This document shows positions 48,601 to 59,961 of a stretch of DNA of 64,000 bases, piece after piece. Origin of the DNA: Euwallacea fornicatus (lineage: Eukaryota > Arthropoda > Insecta > Coleoptera > Curculionidae). Both the position numbers and the translations under genes were made by a program. Numbering within the stretch: the stretch's first letter is position 1; the number at the start of each line of letters is the position of its first letter. The DNA lies in assembly GCF_040115645.1 (NCBI RefSeq), contig NC_089573.1, positions 1,860,001-1,924,000 of the forward strand, in the 5' to 3' direction. The notes under the pieces were generated by a model, which was given only the letters and a program-made list of their open reading frames with translations, ran no database searches and was not told the origin of the DNA.

Positions 48601-49019
48601 TGTTAACCGTCTAACATTACCGTAAATTACATGCGAGGGTCAAGCATTTTTAAAATCTGGTGGTACGAATGGAACAGCACTCAAATGGGTTTAAATACCT
48701 GGTAAAAGGAATGAAGCATTGGATTTTTTGGCGTTTTCGAGCTAATTTCGGTGTTCTAAACTTCTTTCTGTGGAGAGAAATGGTGTTTTCGACAATTACC
48801 AGTAGTATCTACATACGGGAAAACATAATCGAAAGTCGAAAAGCTTGCTAAATCACCAATTTGTGTAACGACAAAGTCTTGTATTGATTTTTCCTTAATT
48901 TTTTATTCACTCTCAACTCATTTTCATACCCTGAAACAAATTCTATAAGCTTACCCGACTTATCCTATAAACCAACTTTTTATGCAATTTTAGTAGCGTT
49001 CAAAAACTATATAATATGC

Positions 49020-49560
49020 AGAACAGAAGGATTCAACCAGAATAAGAAATCCATAACTCTCAAATTGAAAGTTCTAGAATGTTCTTTTTGGTCGAAACGT
49101 CTTTACCTATTCTTAAAATGCTGAGGTTATGAGCTCAATTCGCGTCTTTGCTTGGAAGTTATGGGCACTACTGGGAATCATCAAGTTCGAATAAGACTAC
49201 TTGAGTGTTCAACTAAGTTTAGCAATTTGAAACTCTAAAATGGAAGACTCCAAAAAGTTTATTTTTGCTAGTAGCGACAGATTACCTACCCTTAAACCAC
49301 TAGAAATATGAGTTTAACGGATTTCTTGGCTTGAAAGTTATGATCAAAAATAGCAGAATACCTACGAAAAGCAATTATATTAATTGAGGATTCAACAAAT
49401 TATAGAATTTTATAATTTTGAAAACAAAGAATGTAGAACGTTTCTTTTTGAGAAAGAGAAAGTTCTATCTCTATCTTAAAAATATCGAACACACGTTTTC
49501 AATTCGCTTCTTCACTTCACATCAGTAAGCACCCAAAAAATTGTTTCATAGTTCATCAAA
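49020..49560. repeat. Tandem repeat, ~173-195 bp unit, three copies
   Basis: A block like gttctttttggtcgaaacgt, followed by 'tctttacctattcttaaaat' and 'gcttggaagttatg', recurs near 49080, 49260 and 49440 in the same order. A further partial copy (ctcttaagatttggagacg ... gcttgaaagctatgatcac) lies apart at 50700..50790, so the family is also dispersed. Confidence 0.5.
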
Positions 49561-49889
49561 GTTCGAAATTTATCCTGTATACAAAAATTCCGGTAATCCT
49601 GAAACATCTAACAAAATATACAATTTACTAGAAAATATCTTATGTAAAAATTGAAGGAATTTGAAAATTTTACCATTCTGCAGTATTCAGACATATAAGA
49701 TGCTTCACAAAGCAGCAATGAATTGAAATCATGTTTCTTCTTATGGAATGTCAAACTTTTTGTGACATTTTCTGATTCATCCCTGCACCCTGAACGTATT
49801 TCATGTAAAATGTCCCATGACTAACTCTAGCGATACAGGAGTCATTGTAGAATGAATGAAAAAATGAAAAAAAAATTGTTCTTACGTAA

Positions 49890-50200
49890 ATAAACGTATT
49901 TGTATTGAAGGAAGTGCTCAAAATGTGCCCCTTGAACTATTTGGCAATCAGCTAAGTAATAATAGAGTTCCTCAATAACATTTTCCAGAATTTCAACAGT
50001 AATGAGACGGCATTCGTCAGTTCTTCTCCTTAACTCATTTAAATCCGCCGGTTACGTAACGTACACGTTACTTTTTAAGTGGCGTCATAGAAAACAGTCA
50101 AGCGACGTCAAATCCGGCGATCTAGGGTGCCAAACTATTTCACCTCCACGTTCTATCCAAACTGCAGAATAAGCAAGCTGATTACAAAACAGATTAGACA
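49890..50200 (-). pseudogene. Fossil DD41D-like mariner transposase, C-terminal part
   Basis: The minus strand reads WIERGGEIVWHPRSPDLTSLDCFL, a stop, RHLKSNVYVT, LNELRRRTDECRLITVE and GAHFEHFL. This is the characteristic last third of long-spaced mariner-like transposases, including the final Asp and the common HFEHL C-terminus. The first two catalytic regions are not recognisable to the right. It lies within the large intron of the Ig-FN3 gene, in the same orientation as the gene. Confidence 0.68.
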
Positions 50201-50699
50201 AAAAAAGACAAGCCGTTAGCATCCTTATGAAGGTCGTTTAGAATGGCCTTTCAGATCGTCAGATTTGTAGCATCTGCACATTTCGAGCACTTAATCCAAT
50301 CCCAAGCATTTAATACTATTTTCAATAATAAATCACAAGTCCACGCGCTTAATCCAAAAATATAGATTTCTTTATATCCGCCATCGCTGTTAAACCGCTA
50401 GAATTAGCCGCAGGACATGTTCCATTAAATGCTTTCACAATGGCAGGAAGAATCAGAAAATGGCAGGAAAATTTTGCCATTCCATAAGAAAAAGCACAAC
50501 TTCAATTCCCTGCTACTCTGTGACGCACCTCATGTATTTCTGAATACCGCAGAATGGTGGAATTTATATGCTCCTTCAATTTTTATATGCGATTTTTTTT
50601 TAGTAAATTCTATATTTTTCGAGATGTTTCAAAGTTCCCGGACTTTTTCTCCACAGTGTATTAGGAAATACTCGAAAATTGCTATTTTTTTTTTTTTTG

Positions 50700-50790
50700 A
50701 TGGAAACAGACCTCTGTATCGCTCTTAAGATTTGGAGACGATGGCCTCAATTCAACTCTACGCTTGAAAGCTATGATCACGAAGAGGAAG
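50700..50790. repeat. Dispersed unit of the 49020 tandem family
   Basis: It shares the words ctcttaaga-t, gag-c-atgg and gcttgaaagctatgatcac with the array units at 49020..49560. A T-run at 50686-50699 lies just before it. Confidence 0.4.
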
Positions 50791-51039
50791 ACATCATCAT
50801 GTACCACTTTATATCTCCCAAAGGAAAAAGTGCGGACGTCTCCTTTGAATAGAAATGAACCAATCTACAGCGTGACTCATAATTAGGTTTACAATTTTTA
50901 AAGGTCAATTTCGAGACTTAAAATATTAAGAAACATTCCTCCGAGCTTTGATCGAAAAGTACCCCCCCCCCCTCCTCCCTCAGGAAATTACAGCTTTTAT
51001 CATCCTTGAAATATATCTCTAAAACGTACGCAGCAAGAA

Positions 51040-51150
51040 GTAAATGCTGGAATTCAATATTAAAGTATCATATTGGGTATTGTTAGTTCGTAGATCCGCA
51101 ACATAATATATTTTCTAGATCTGGGAAAGTCAATTTTTACTTTTGTCTAC
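51040..51150 (+). repeat. Interspersed repeat family Y, copy 2
   Basis: The counterpart of 6904..7025. Shared blocks: agaagtaaatgctggaatt, aatattaaagtatcata, gtagatccgcaacataatat. Confidence 0.55.
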
Positions 51151-53122
51151 ATTTCTATTAAATAAATGTGGAATTGAAATAGAGCCATAACATGCATTAA
51201 ATAATTCTTTTATTGACTTTAGAACGAAAAACTCTCATTTAGAGCAAAAAAAACTTAGTTACATTCTTAGAGCAGCGGCATTATGATATTTCTTATTATA
51301 GGTCCTCTCGGATCACCGTGCATATCGAAATAATTTACGTTAACATGAATTTTCCAATTGAATCGGTTGAGTTGATAAACGAAAAAACTCACCCTTAGAG
51401 CAAGTATTATATGCTCTAGTATGTAGTTTCGCACATAAGTGGAATTTCAGAAAATAGCGTAAACTATTACATTCATTTTCATTTGCTGCTTGATTTGCTT
51501 AGCTCGACCATCTAGCAATTTAACGCACCTTGGGGGTTGGTTAAAGGAGCAGCTGAAGTGGTTTCGGGGCAATTCAGGTTCCAATTAAAATAGCTCGTGT
51601 TGACTTATATAAGACGAATTTTGTCAAGTTTCTGCAAGTTCAATGGCGGAACGGATAATCCCATCCATTATAAAACTGAGCGAAAGTTGCAACAATCCTT
51701 ATCATTGTATTTTAGAGGTTTTAAAATAAAAACACCATTACTGGAAGTGTTTATACTAGAAACTTTATGTATATTTTAGGAGTGTTTTGAAGTTTATGTT
51801 ACAAGTTGAGCATATAAATCCCTTAAACTTTAACAATTTATATGACTTTTAATGGCTAGATTAAACGCCTACATGATATGAATAAAGTTTAGCCAAGATT
51901 GAATGAAACCGGCCAAAATAATGCAGCTTGAAAATTTATTATCCTATTCTCCCGAAATTTTAATCCAAGTGATGTTTACTCGTTGAAAATTTTAGTTTAC
52001 ACTTACTACTTATCGAATTAAAAACAAGCCCATTCATTCAGGTAGCATAATGGAGCTTTGAAGTTGTATAGTATCCCATAGAATGTATTTACTCTTGATT
52101 CAGAGTCCTGCTTAAGCTTTGCCTTTATCAAATATTATTATGCACCGAGTGGAACTAATCGGAATTCTACACACTGATAGGTAATGAGACCCTGTTCGAA
52201 CCTGTAACGTATACAGAAACTGTTTCATGTGCGATCGCCCAACTAACACATCATTATGGAACCGTTGTTCGACCTGTCACAGGTGAGATAATAGATTTCA
52301 GAAAATTAATAAACCAATTTGGAAATGCGTAAATGCGTGCTAAGCAAACATTTCTGCACTGCCTGGAAGTTCCTAGTTTATAACTTCCTCCCGCCTTGTA
52401 AATAAGTAAAATGTAGAGTTCAAGGTAAATTTATAGCTTTAAGTGGCTGAAGCAGAAACTTAGTAAATATTAGATAAACCTATTTTCAGAAAACAATTAT
52501 ATGCTGAATTTCCACGAATCTAATATTTGCCTTCTTGCATAAAAAGGGTTTCTTGAAAACAGCCCTTAAACGTCCCAGTAATAAATTCGCTTCGTGCTAA
52601 TACCGCTTGAAGGCAGCGATCTGTATAATTCACCATAGTTCAGCATTCTTTTATACCCTTTTTATTTTAGATTACCCCATAAAAGAACGCCATTGATACC
52701 TTATCTTTGGGAAAGAAAGATACTTATCGGGCACTCGAATAAAAAAATTGGACTACAGCACCGGAAATAAAAAGAGTATTTTAAAACAAAGAGCTATAAT
52801 ATTATATCTCGCAGCGGAGGCCAGAATTTTATTTCCCTTAAGACTAAAGTCAGCGCCGCTGCCAACATGGGATTCGGGGTCTAAAAAACAAAGGCGGCAA
52901 TATATTACGCCTCTGAAGGATCTAAATTTTCACCTTTCACAGTTCTTAATACCACGTCACAAGTGGAAACACAGAAACTTTTCTAAAAATATAACCCATC
53001 GAGGAGAGTACGGATATAAACATGTGTGTCGGATTTTATGCACTCCCAGAGATGGAGAAATTCCAATAGATTTCTTTTACCCTGAGAAGCGGAAAATGTC
53101 TAAAACGCATCAAAATACTTAC

Positions 53123-53431
53123 CGATAACCGTAAACCTGAACATCACATCAGGCAACAATCTATGATTGATCAGGCATATGTAATCACCACTATCGGCTG
53201 AAGTAACGTTCATGAACACGAGCCTGTAATCATTGTCCATGGTGACGCGGTCCTTCCATTCATGATACAAGGTAGTGCCCGCATCTTTGTGGTACTCCAA
53301 CACTTTCTTATGCTTGGATTCTGAGTGCCATTCCAAGTATTGCACGAGGGTACTTTGATTGGCACCTGGGCACCGGAATGTGAAGTTTTCTTTCGCGTGC
53401 GCTGTATAATATTCAGCCTTCATGGGGGTTT
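53123..53431 (-). CDS. Ig-FN3 gene exon: complete immunoglobulin domain
   Basis: A 309-bp exon bounded by ..tttgtttcag and gtaagt on the minus strand. It encodes one Ig-like domain of about 100 residues. The first Cys is in ENFTFRCPG and a core Trp in VQYLEWHSE. RVTMDNDYRLVFMNVTSADS leads into GDYICLI, so the second Cys sits in the classic D-x-G-x-Y-x-C motif. It is phase 1 at both ends, the usual symmetric arrangement for exons encoding extracellular Ig modules. Asn-X-Thr/Ser sites (NFT, NQS, NVT) suggest glycosylation outside the cell. The next exon is 45549..45672. Upstream exons, including a signal peptide, were not identified to the right. The gene is not named because one and a half domains are too little to separate insect Ig-FN3 families. 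Confidence 0.88.
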
Positions 53432-53564
53432 CTGAAACAAAGTTAGATGTGAACGAAAGAGAATTTTTTAGGGATAACGTCTTAATGTAGCTAGAAACGT
53501 TCTCTTAAGTGGGCCATATCCATATAAATGATTTTTAGGATATAAATTAGTTGGTTAAAGCGCA

Positions 53565-55095
53565 AAATAGTTCTTTCAGAACGTCGCAGTCGCGTAGAAA
53601 AGCAGCTGGAACCTTAAAACAAATAAACATTGACTTATACGGTTTGCGAACTTTAATAGTTTAAATTCTGGAGAAGTGACTTCAAAGTTCCTAATTTCTA
53701 GTAAAGTCCTTGTTGAAGATTTTGTTTAATTGAAAAAAATACTTTACTGAATGTCGCAATGAAGTAGCAAAGCAACTGTAGCTTGAAAGCAAGGGGAGGT
53801 AATAATGATACCAATAAATATCATTATTCCAATAGTATAAGCAAGTAGCAAAATGATGTTACCGAGGTTACAAAATGCAACTTATTTTCGTAGAATACCA
53901 ACGACTTGATAGAATTCCGCGAAAAGTCTTTCTAAGATTATGATGGTTTAAAGATTCCCAGAAACAATGCTAGTAAACCATGTGGATTTTCAATAATCTT
54001 TTTAATAATCTGTTTTTGCCTGCGCCATTCCTAGAGTCTTAAATTTCAAGAAATTCGACTGAAAACGCATAGGATTGTAAACCATACGGTCATAGCCTTA
54101 TATAAATTTTAGAAACGAAAAACTTTAACACCAGGTATATCGAAACCTAAGCATTTGCGGACCTACGTTTACAGAAAGAAAAGTCTTCTCTTGACCTCAA
54201 AAAATCTTTGTACTAAATTTTGAATCACTCCGTATATTGTAGTAGACGTAATAATCCCATTTTTTTTTTAATTTTTCAGTCTAAGATTCTTTCAATTCTA
54301 TGTTTAATAAAATTCCCAACACTCCTGTATAATAAATAAAAGCCTTTAGTGCAAACTTGCTAGTTCTATATTTAGCAATCCCATATCTGTCATCCCATAA
54401 TACTTTCGAAACTTGGGTAATACATAATGCCCCTAATATCAAACTGAATATATTTGCAGATTACTATTATTGTCTAAAATACCGAGTTTAGCCTACTTCC
54501 TAAGTAAGAAGAGGTAGGGGGTGGGTGAGGGTAAAGGAGGTAGATTTATAGACGGCTGGTAACATATGATAGTCCAGACTGGGGCTTATTTAGCCTCAAA
54601 CTTTAAAACCCCTAGTTAAAATGTTTTTTGAGACGTGAATTTTTTACTTTTTCTTAATAGTTCCTATTCCGAAAGTTGCAGTCCAGTAAATAGAAAACCA
54701 GCTCTAATCTTAAAAAAAAGCAGAGGTCATATATAGTCTGCGACATTGGACAATCAACACTCAAAGCCAACGACCTCAAAATTCCAAATTTACAGTCAAG
54801 TCCTCACGGAAGGAATTTCTTTTCAATTTTTATTAAAAAAATACTCTTCTGACGATTGCTGTTAAGCAAGCAAGCAAGCAAAGAAAATAACTGTAGCTTG
54901 AAACCAAGGAGAGATGAACTTGCGCGATTTACGACAATGAATAGTCCAGATTCAACGGTAATGACCTCACAATTCCAAATTTCTAATTAAAGTCTTCTTT
55001 GAAGGGTTGTTTTGGGAATTAAAAAGATTCTGAATGTAGCGTTTAAGCAGAAAGGAAATCGTAACTTTAAAACAAGGAAAAGATAGACCGGCCCA
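53565..55095. repeat. Degenerate tandem array, ~175-188 bp units
   Basis: Units near 53571, 53744, 54655, 54843 and 55031 share an opening like ctgaatgtcgc-gt-aagcagcaaag, then ctgtagcttgaaa-caaggagag, then gacctcaaaattcc-aattt-tagt-aagtc. Spacing of the last three is close to 188 bp. The middle (53830-54650) is too diverged for me to assign units with confidence. Confidence 0.5.
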
Positions 55096-55129
55096 ACTGC
55101 TCACGTAGTTCAGAGCGTAAGTTTTAAGA

Positions 55130-55690
55130 GCTGCTAATCACAGACGGCTTGAACGAGCTACCAAGTGGCGCCACTCGGTTGCTGTGAAACGCTTCTCACT
55201 TAAATGAATTTTGAACCAGCTCGCCAATATTGGAACTAACTCGTCCAAACGAGCCACGAATTACTCTTTGCCACATATATACGTCTCAAGTACTAGAAAG
55301 TGCCCATAACCAAGTACAGTAGTTCCCTAGAAGCATCTGCCCATTCATGAGCGATTATTCTATTGGCGTAAGCCGCACTGACTGATATGAATGAACAGAA
55401 TTATTAATGTTTAAAATAACCTAAACCACCCTGCTCTCCGTATATGAACAACCGAACTAACTTTCTCGCCCCCTTCCACATGAACCTCTCTACAGCGCGA
55501 CTAAGTAGCGAGACAAAATCGGTTGATACAAGCGACTGAGTGGCGTTATTCAGTGGCGCGACGAAATGATTCGTCGGTGGAACATCTAAATGATGGCCCG
55601 ACCCGTCCCGAGCGACCCCATGACAAATCGTTCGGGTCGGGCTAGATCTCTGACATCTCACGTTCGAGCCGGGTCGGGTTTCGTAGTAAA
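55130..55690. other. G+C-rich, hairpin-rich non-coding island
   Basis: It contains the 12-base palindrome agtggcgccact (near 55165) and repeated gagtggcg/cagtggcg words. Two perfect hairpins are present: cgacgaa/ttcgtcg (55559-55576, 4-base loop) and gcccgacccg/cgggtcgggc (55596-55642, 27-base loop), with a third cgggtcggg at 55670. The 85-codon minus-strand frame here has no domain. It may be a non-autonomous transposon with subterminal repeats or a regulatory island. Confidence 0.35.
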
Positions 55691-58603
55691 AAATTGCTTA
55701 CAATAAAAAAAAACGTTAAATTCTAAATTTATTGCCAATTTTAGTACAATATTAATATGTATTTCACATTCGAAGCTGAAATTGCATGAAATTTGGTGGC
55801 GAAAATAGGAGTTTCGACGAAGAACTGATTTTTACAAGCTTCAAAGAGGAAAATGATACGTCATAGTAAGGTCTCGCTTAAGTCAAATTTGAATTTTTAT
55901 GAAAGAAATATTTTAATTTTCCTGTATTGTGTGCGTAAATCATCAAACGAATCATTTCGTCAGGTTCTAGAAAAACCGACATGACAGCTAATTTCGAAAT
56001 TTTGTAAAGATCTTTGGCTCAAATTCCCCAAATCCCGGCGGCTCGGACCAAATTCTATTTAAAATGTGATCAATGAATACGAAATAAATATAAAGAGAAA
56101 TATAATAGCTTAAAGAAGCTCGGAAACAAAGAGCCTAAACCAATCAAAATTGAATGCAAATGCTAATGAAGTCTTTGGCAAAGCTAAAGGTAGTGTGGCC
56201 CTCAGGAATACTTAATTGAATTATTGGTCTATAGGCGAAATTAATTAATAAGCCAATCAAATCTCTAAGCACTTTGAAGATGTTTTCCGTAATTGAAACG
56301 TAAAATTTACATTGCTGTATGCGCTATTGCATTAAGTTGTGCTGTTAAATGAGTTTATTTCTTTGTCGCTTCAAAGAAATTAACAGGGACTTGCAACGCA
56401 GAGCGATTCAAGGTACCAACGTATTTCAATTTCCCAGGAAAGTCTGGAAATACGCATCCACCATGGTATCATCTCTAGGTAGAGGTTCAATTAAATGTGA
56501 TGTTGAATGAATTTTAACAAAATAAAACGGGTGAATGTCCGAAAAACTTGGAAAATTAGTTGCAGCTTGTGCACACATACACGGTTCTATTATTTTCCGC
56601 TACATGCTAAGCAAAACTAATGTGTTTTCCGCAATTTTCAGCGTGGGCTTATTTGCAAGAGTTTTAAAGGAAGATTTTCCACCGTCCCTATATTGCATGC
56701 CCGCCAAGGCTAATGTGTTCCAGGGCATGCGGCCTTAATTAGCAGTCTATGGCTTAGTAAAAACTAATTATTGAGAAGTGGAAACCAAAACTGGTTTTAA
56801 ACATTAAACTTCGCTGAAGGTTAAAATATAACATTCCCAAAGTTTCTAATAGATTTAGGACATTATCTGGTTACCTGTAATAAAAATCGCTCTAACGAGT
56901 TCGCATAAAATCCCAAAACTTTTCAGTGAGTTTAATCGAAACAATCTCTTGCTACACCACTCATTCTTATTAAGAATTCCTAGCAAAATCCTTTATATTG
57001 GGGCTAAGCCCTCAAGGAAAGGCAGCTTGGTATTTGTTTCAGGGAAACTTTAAGCAAAACTTTTGTTTCATCGCGGAGCTTTTTAAAAACTAAAACTGTA
57101 GTGTCAAACACTCTAATATAGAGAGAATATTCTAATAAAACGACCTTTGGATAAAGCCTTGCCATATTTCAACAATGTAAGAGGTCTCTAAAAGTATCTA
57201 TAATTTAACTCGGCCAAGTTAAGCACAGATATAATAAGAAATTTATGTCGTCGATAAATTTTATTTAATCTATCTCTTGGACGAGAACTTTTTCTTCTAA
57301 ACTTTCCAAATCATTTATTAAAGAAATAAAGAGACGGATTTGTTCAAACTATTCTACGAGCTAATATTGCAGTTTATACCCAGGTCCCTTGCTAATTTTA
57401 ATAAGAAAAAGCCTTAACGAGACTCAAGGGAACTTTTTTGCGAGAAAAGTTTGCGCAGAGCATTCTACATAGGGTTTATCACATCAAGTAAAAATAATAA
57501 TATCAAGTTGCACCGTGGAGTACCCTTGTAACACAATTAGGATTTCAGAAAAACGTGTTAGGAAAATTGTATATTTTTAATCTATTACCAATTTAATATT
57601 ATATGAAAAAAAAATTGCCTCAAAAAAATGCATTGAAAATCGCATTGACTTTTGTCAATTAAATTAAAAGCGTCATTCTTATTATAAATATCTGTGTCAT
57701 TAATCCACTTAAGGCCTTCGAAGGGCAAAGGGGAGCAGGTGCCTCTAGGCATTGACGTCATATTACATAACGCAAGCAGGTGATTCTTCGGTATTATACC
57801 CTTCATTCATCTAGTTCATATTGAGTTTGCGATATCTATTTGAACAAAACCGTATCAACGCCGGTTAGCGATTTGAGACGAATTTCAATTTAGTGGTTTA
57901 CGAACGATTTTTTCAAATTCGCAAATTGAAATTTGTCAAACGTACCCCCAAAAATTAAAGGAAAAATCTGGATGCGCACCATTCTACCAAAACTCAGCAG
58001 CATACGTAAGCATGTATTTTAGTAAGTTCCAGCTCTGTCAGATTTTATGAAGAAATCCCGATTTAATAGCCAAAAAATATCCCAAATTTCGAAAGTAAAT
58101 CCGTATTTTTAAAATTCAACTGAATTATTTAAATTTCGATGCACAATTCCCAATTTTCAAAAATATCCTTAAAATGTGGATTACTCTAAATATTATAGAA
58201 TAGATTGTTCTGATGTGGAGTGGAAAAATTTTCCAAATTTTTAGGGACAATAAGGGCATCTAATTTAAATGTTAAAAAGAAACTGTGATTTTTCAAAACT
58301 CAAAATATCCAGTCGGATTTTAAATTAAGCAATTTGGATTTTACAAAAATTTTGAGTATTTACCGAATTAAATGCGTAATTTCAACTCTATTTGCTTGAG
58401 CTTCACATTTTGTTGATAAGCTACGAAAAACAAGATTAAACGTCATTCCTCAACATTCGTATCGGTTCTGGGAAATATTAATTTATTTGTAGAAAAGTTA
58501 GACAATCCCTCTAGTCAATCTGAATCATTTAATACCGATTTTAGTAATTTTTTATTAGTTTCCGGGTGATAATAAGAAAACCAGCAATTCGTATTATCAT
58601 GTA
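55691..58603. other. Non-coding, unassigned
   Basis: AT-rich, with no recognised gene, transposon end or exon. It could be an upstream intron of the Ig-FN3 gene. Confidence 0.35.
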
Positions 58604-59950
58604 CAGTGGCGGCCATAAGTATGAAATATTATTTTAATTTGATAAAATATTTTTTAAAAAATACTAAACAAAAATTACACAAATGTTTGAAGGACTTTAT
58701 TTAATTTCCTATAATTATAACATAAAATTCAGACTTCTAATCGCAAAACTTTTTAGAAAAATGAAAATGATAAATTACACTTGGACAAAAGTATGGAATA
58801 TTTTTTACATCATGGTATGGAGCCTGCCATCTTAGGTAAACTCAATATTTTCAGGCATACCCCTTAGCATCTAGGACAGCCTGACATCGACGCTGCATTG
58901 AATCAATTAGATTCTGGCACGTTGAAGAAGAAATGTTTTTCCATTCTTCTTGTATGATCCTCCACAATTCTTCAGTATTTGACACGTGTCTTTGTCTAAT
59001 TTTTCGTTTCCAATGGTCCCACAGATGTTCGATGGGATTTAAATCAGGAGATTTTGAAAGCCATTCTGTAACATCTATCTGCTTTTCAATAAACCAATTT
59101 TTAATCAACCGCGAAGAATGTTTAGGATCATTATCCTGTTGGAACCGCCATACCAGTGGCATTTCTTCCTCGGCAAATAGAGGCATATGCTGCTCTAGGA
59201 TATCTTTGTATAAAAACCGATCCATTATTCCATCAATTTCGACTCCAGATTTCGAAAAAGATCCCCACACCATTGAGCTCTGACCGCCATGTTTAACGGT
59301 GGGCTTTTGGTACTTGGGATCAAGTCTCTTCCCTATTGGTCGCCGAACGTAAGTTTTTCCATCCGAATGAAACAGTTTGATTTTGGTTTCATGACTGAAA
59401 AGGACGGAATTCCATTTTTCGGGTGTCCAAAACAGATGTGAGCGTGCAAACTTAATTCTGGAATTCCGGTTTTTTTTGGAAATTAATGGTTTCTTCACTG
59501 CCAATCGTCCAAACAATCCAGTATCACATAGACGACGCGTCACAGTACGATCACTAATTTCAATACCACTATTAGTTGTAATTTCTTCCTTTATTAAGCG
59601 CGATGATTTTTCGGGATCTCTGGAGGATATAATGTTAATACGTTGGTCTGTAGGGGCTGTTGTTTTTCAGGGACGTCCTGTTTTCGGATGGTTTTTTCCG
59701 GCGTTGAATACCCAAAACTTCCTCAAAATTTCCGACACACACCCCTGGCTCACAACAAATGTTTTTGCGATGTCCTTCTGATTGGCTCCGTTATTTGACA
59801 TCTTCACTATTCGTGATCGAAGATCTTCCGAAAGATATATTTTTTTTACCAATTCGGCTTCAAATTCTATCGAACTGTAACACTCAATACTGAATACTAA
59901 ATGCAAAATAAATTAAAATATTTGATATTCCATACTTATGGCCACCACTT
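58604..59950 (-). mobile_element. Tc1-like element related to the 28818 element
   Basis: A 1,347-bp element with flanking TA (58602-58603 and 59951-59952). Ends read inward are cagtggcggccataagtatg and aagtggtggccataagtatg, clearly akin to cagtggcgaacaaaagtacg of the 28818 element. On the transposase 3' side an inner repeat (ttggacaaaagtatggaata, 58781-58800) preserves the IR/DR plan. The 5' side has only the outer copy, about 100 bp from the gene, so the inner part there seems deleted. Another transposon begins just 11 bp to the right. Confidence 0.87.
58851..59852 (-). pseudogene. Tc1-like DD34E transposase, one stop and Asp-to-His
   Basis: Apart from one nonsense codon this transposase is in frame over its whole length, about 333 codons. 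The likely original start is at 59852, where TTG (perhaps once ATG) precedes VKKIYLSEDLRSRIV; the open frame continues upstream to 59906. Features in order: helix-turn-helix (NQKDIAKTFVVSQGCVSEIL), GRP followed by TGA at 59667-59669, a second helix-turn-helix, then FSHETKIKLF. In this last motif the first catalytic Asp is His. After this come KHGGQSSMVWGSF, QQDNDPKHSSR (second Asp), NPIEHLW (Glu, 34 residues later) and CQAVLDAKGYA. The stop and the His are single-base changes. The element is recent-looking but inactive. Confidence 0.9.
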
Positions 59951-59961
59951 TATATCGTATA

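Larger units (their letters stand above)
45673..53122 (-). other. 7.45 kb phase-1 intron of the Ig-FN3 gene
   Basis: It starts with gtaagt (53122-53117) and ends tttttacag (45681-45673) on the minus strand. Inside are a transposase fossil (49890..50200), two repeat families and a tandem array. A small stem-loop lies at 45984-46028 and an exact 15-bp tandem duplication (ctgcgcccctatgaa) at 46763-46792. From 45673 to 49000 I see no gene. The plus-strand frame 52748..53128 overlaps the exon edge and shows no domain. Confidence 0.75.

Noticed and set aside
52748..53128. 126-codon plus-strand open frame overlapping the Ig exon edge
   Set aside because: No domain, and it lies antisense to a well-supported exon boundary and the start of its intron.
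55404..55661. 85-codon minus-strand frame
   Set aside because: It lies in the hairpin-rich G+C island, where stop codons are rare by composition. No domain seen.
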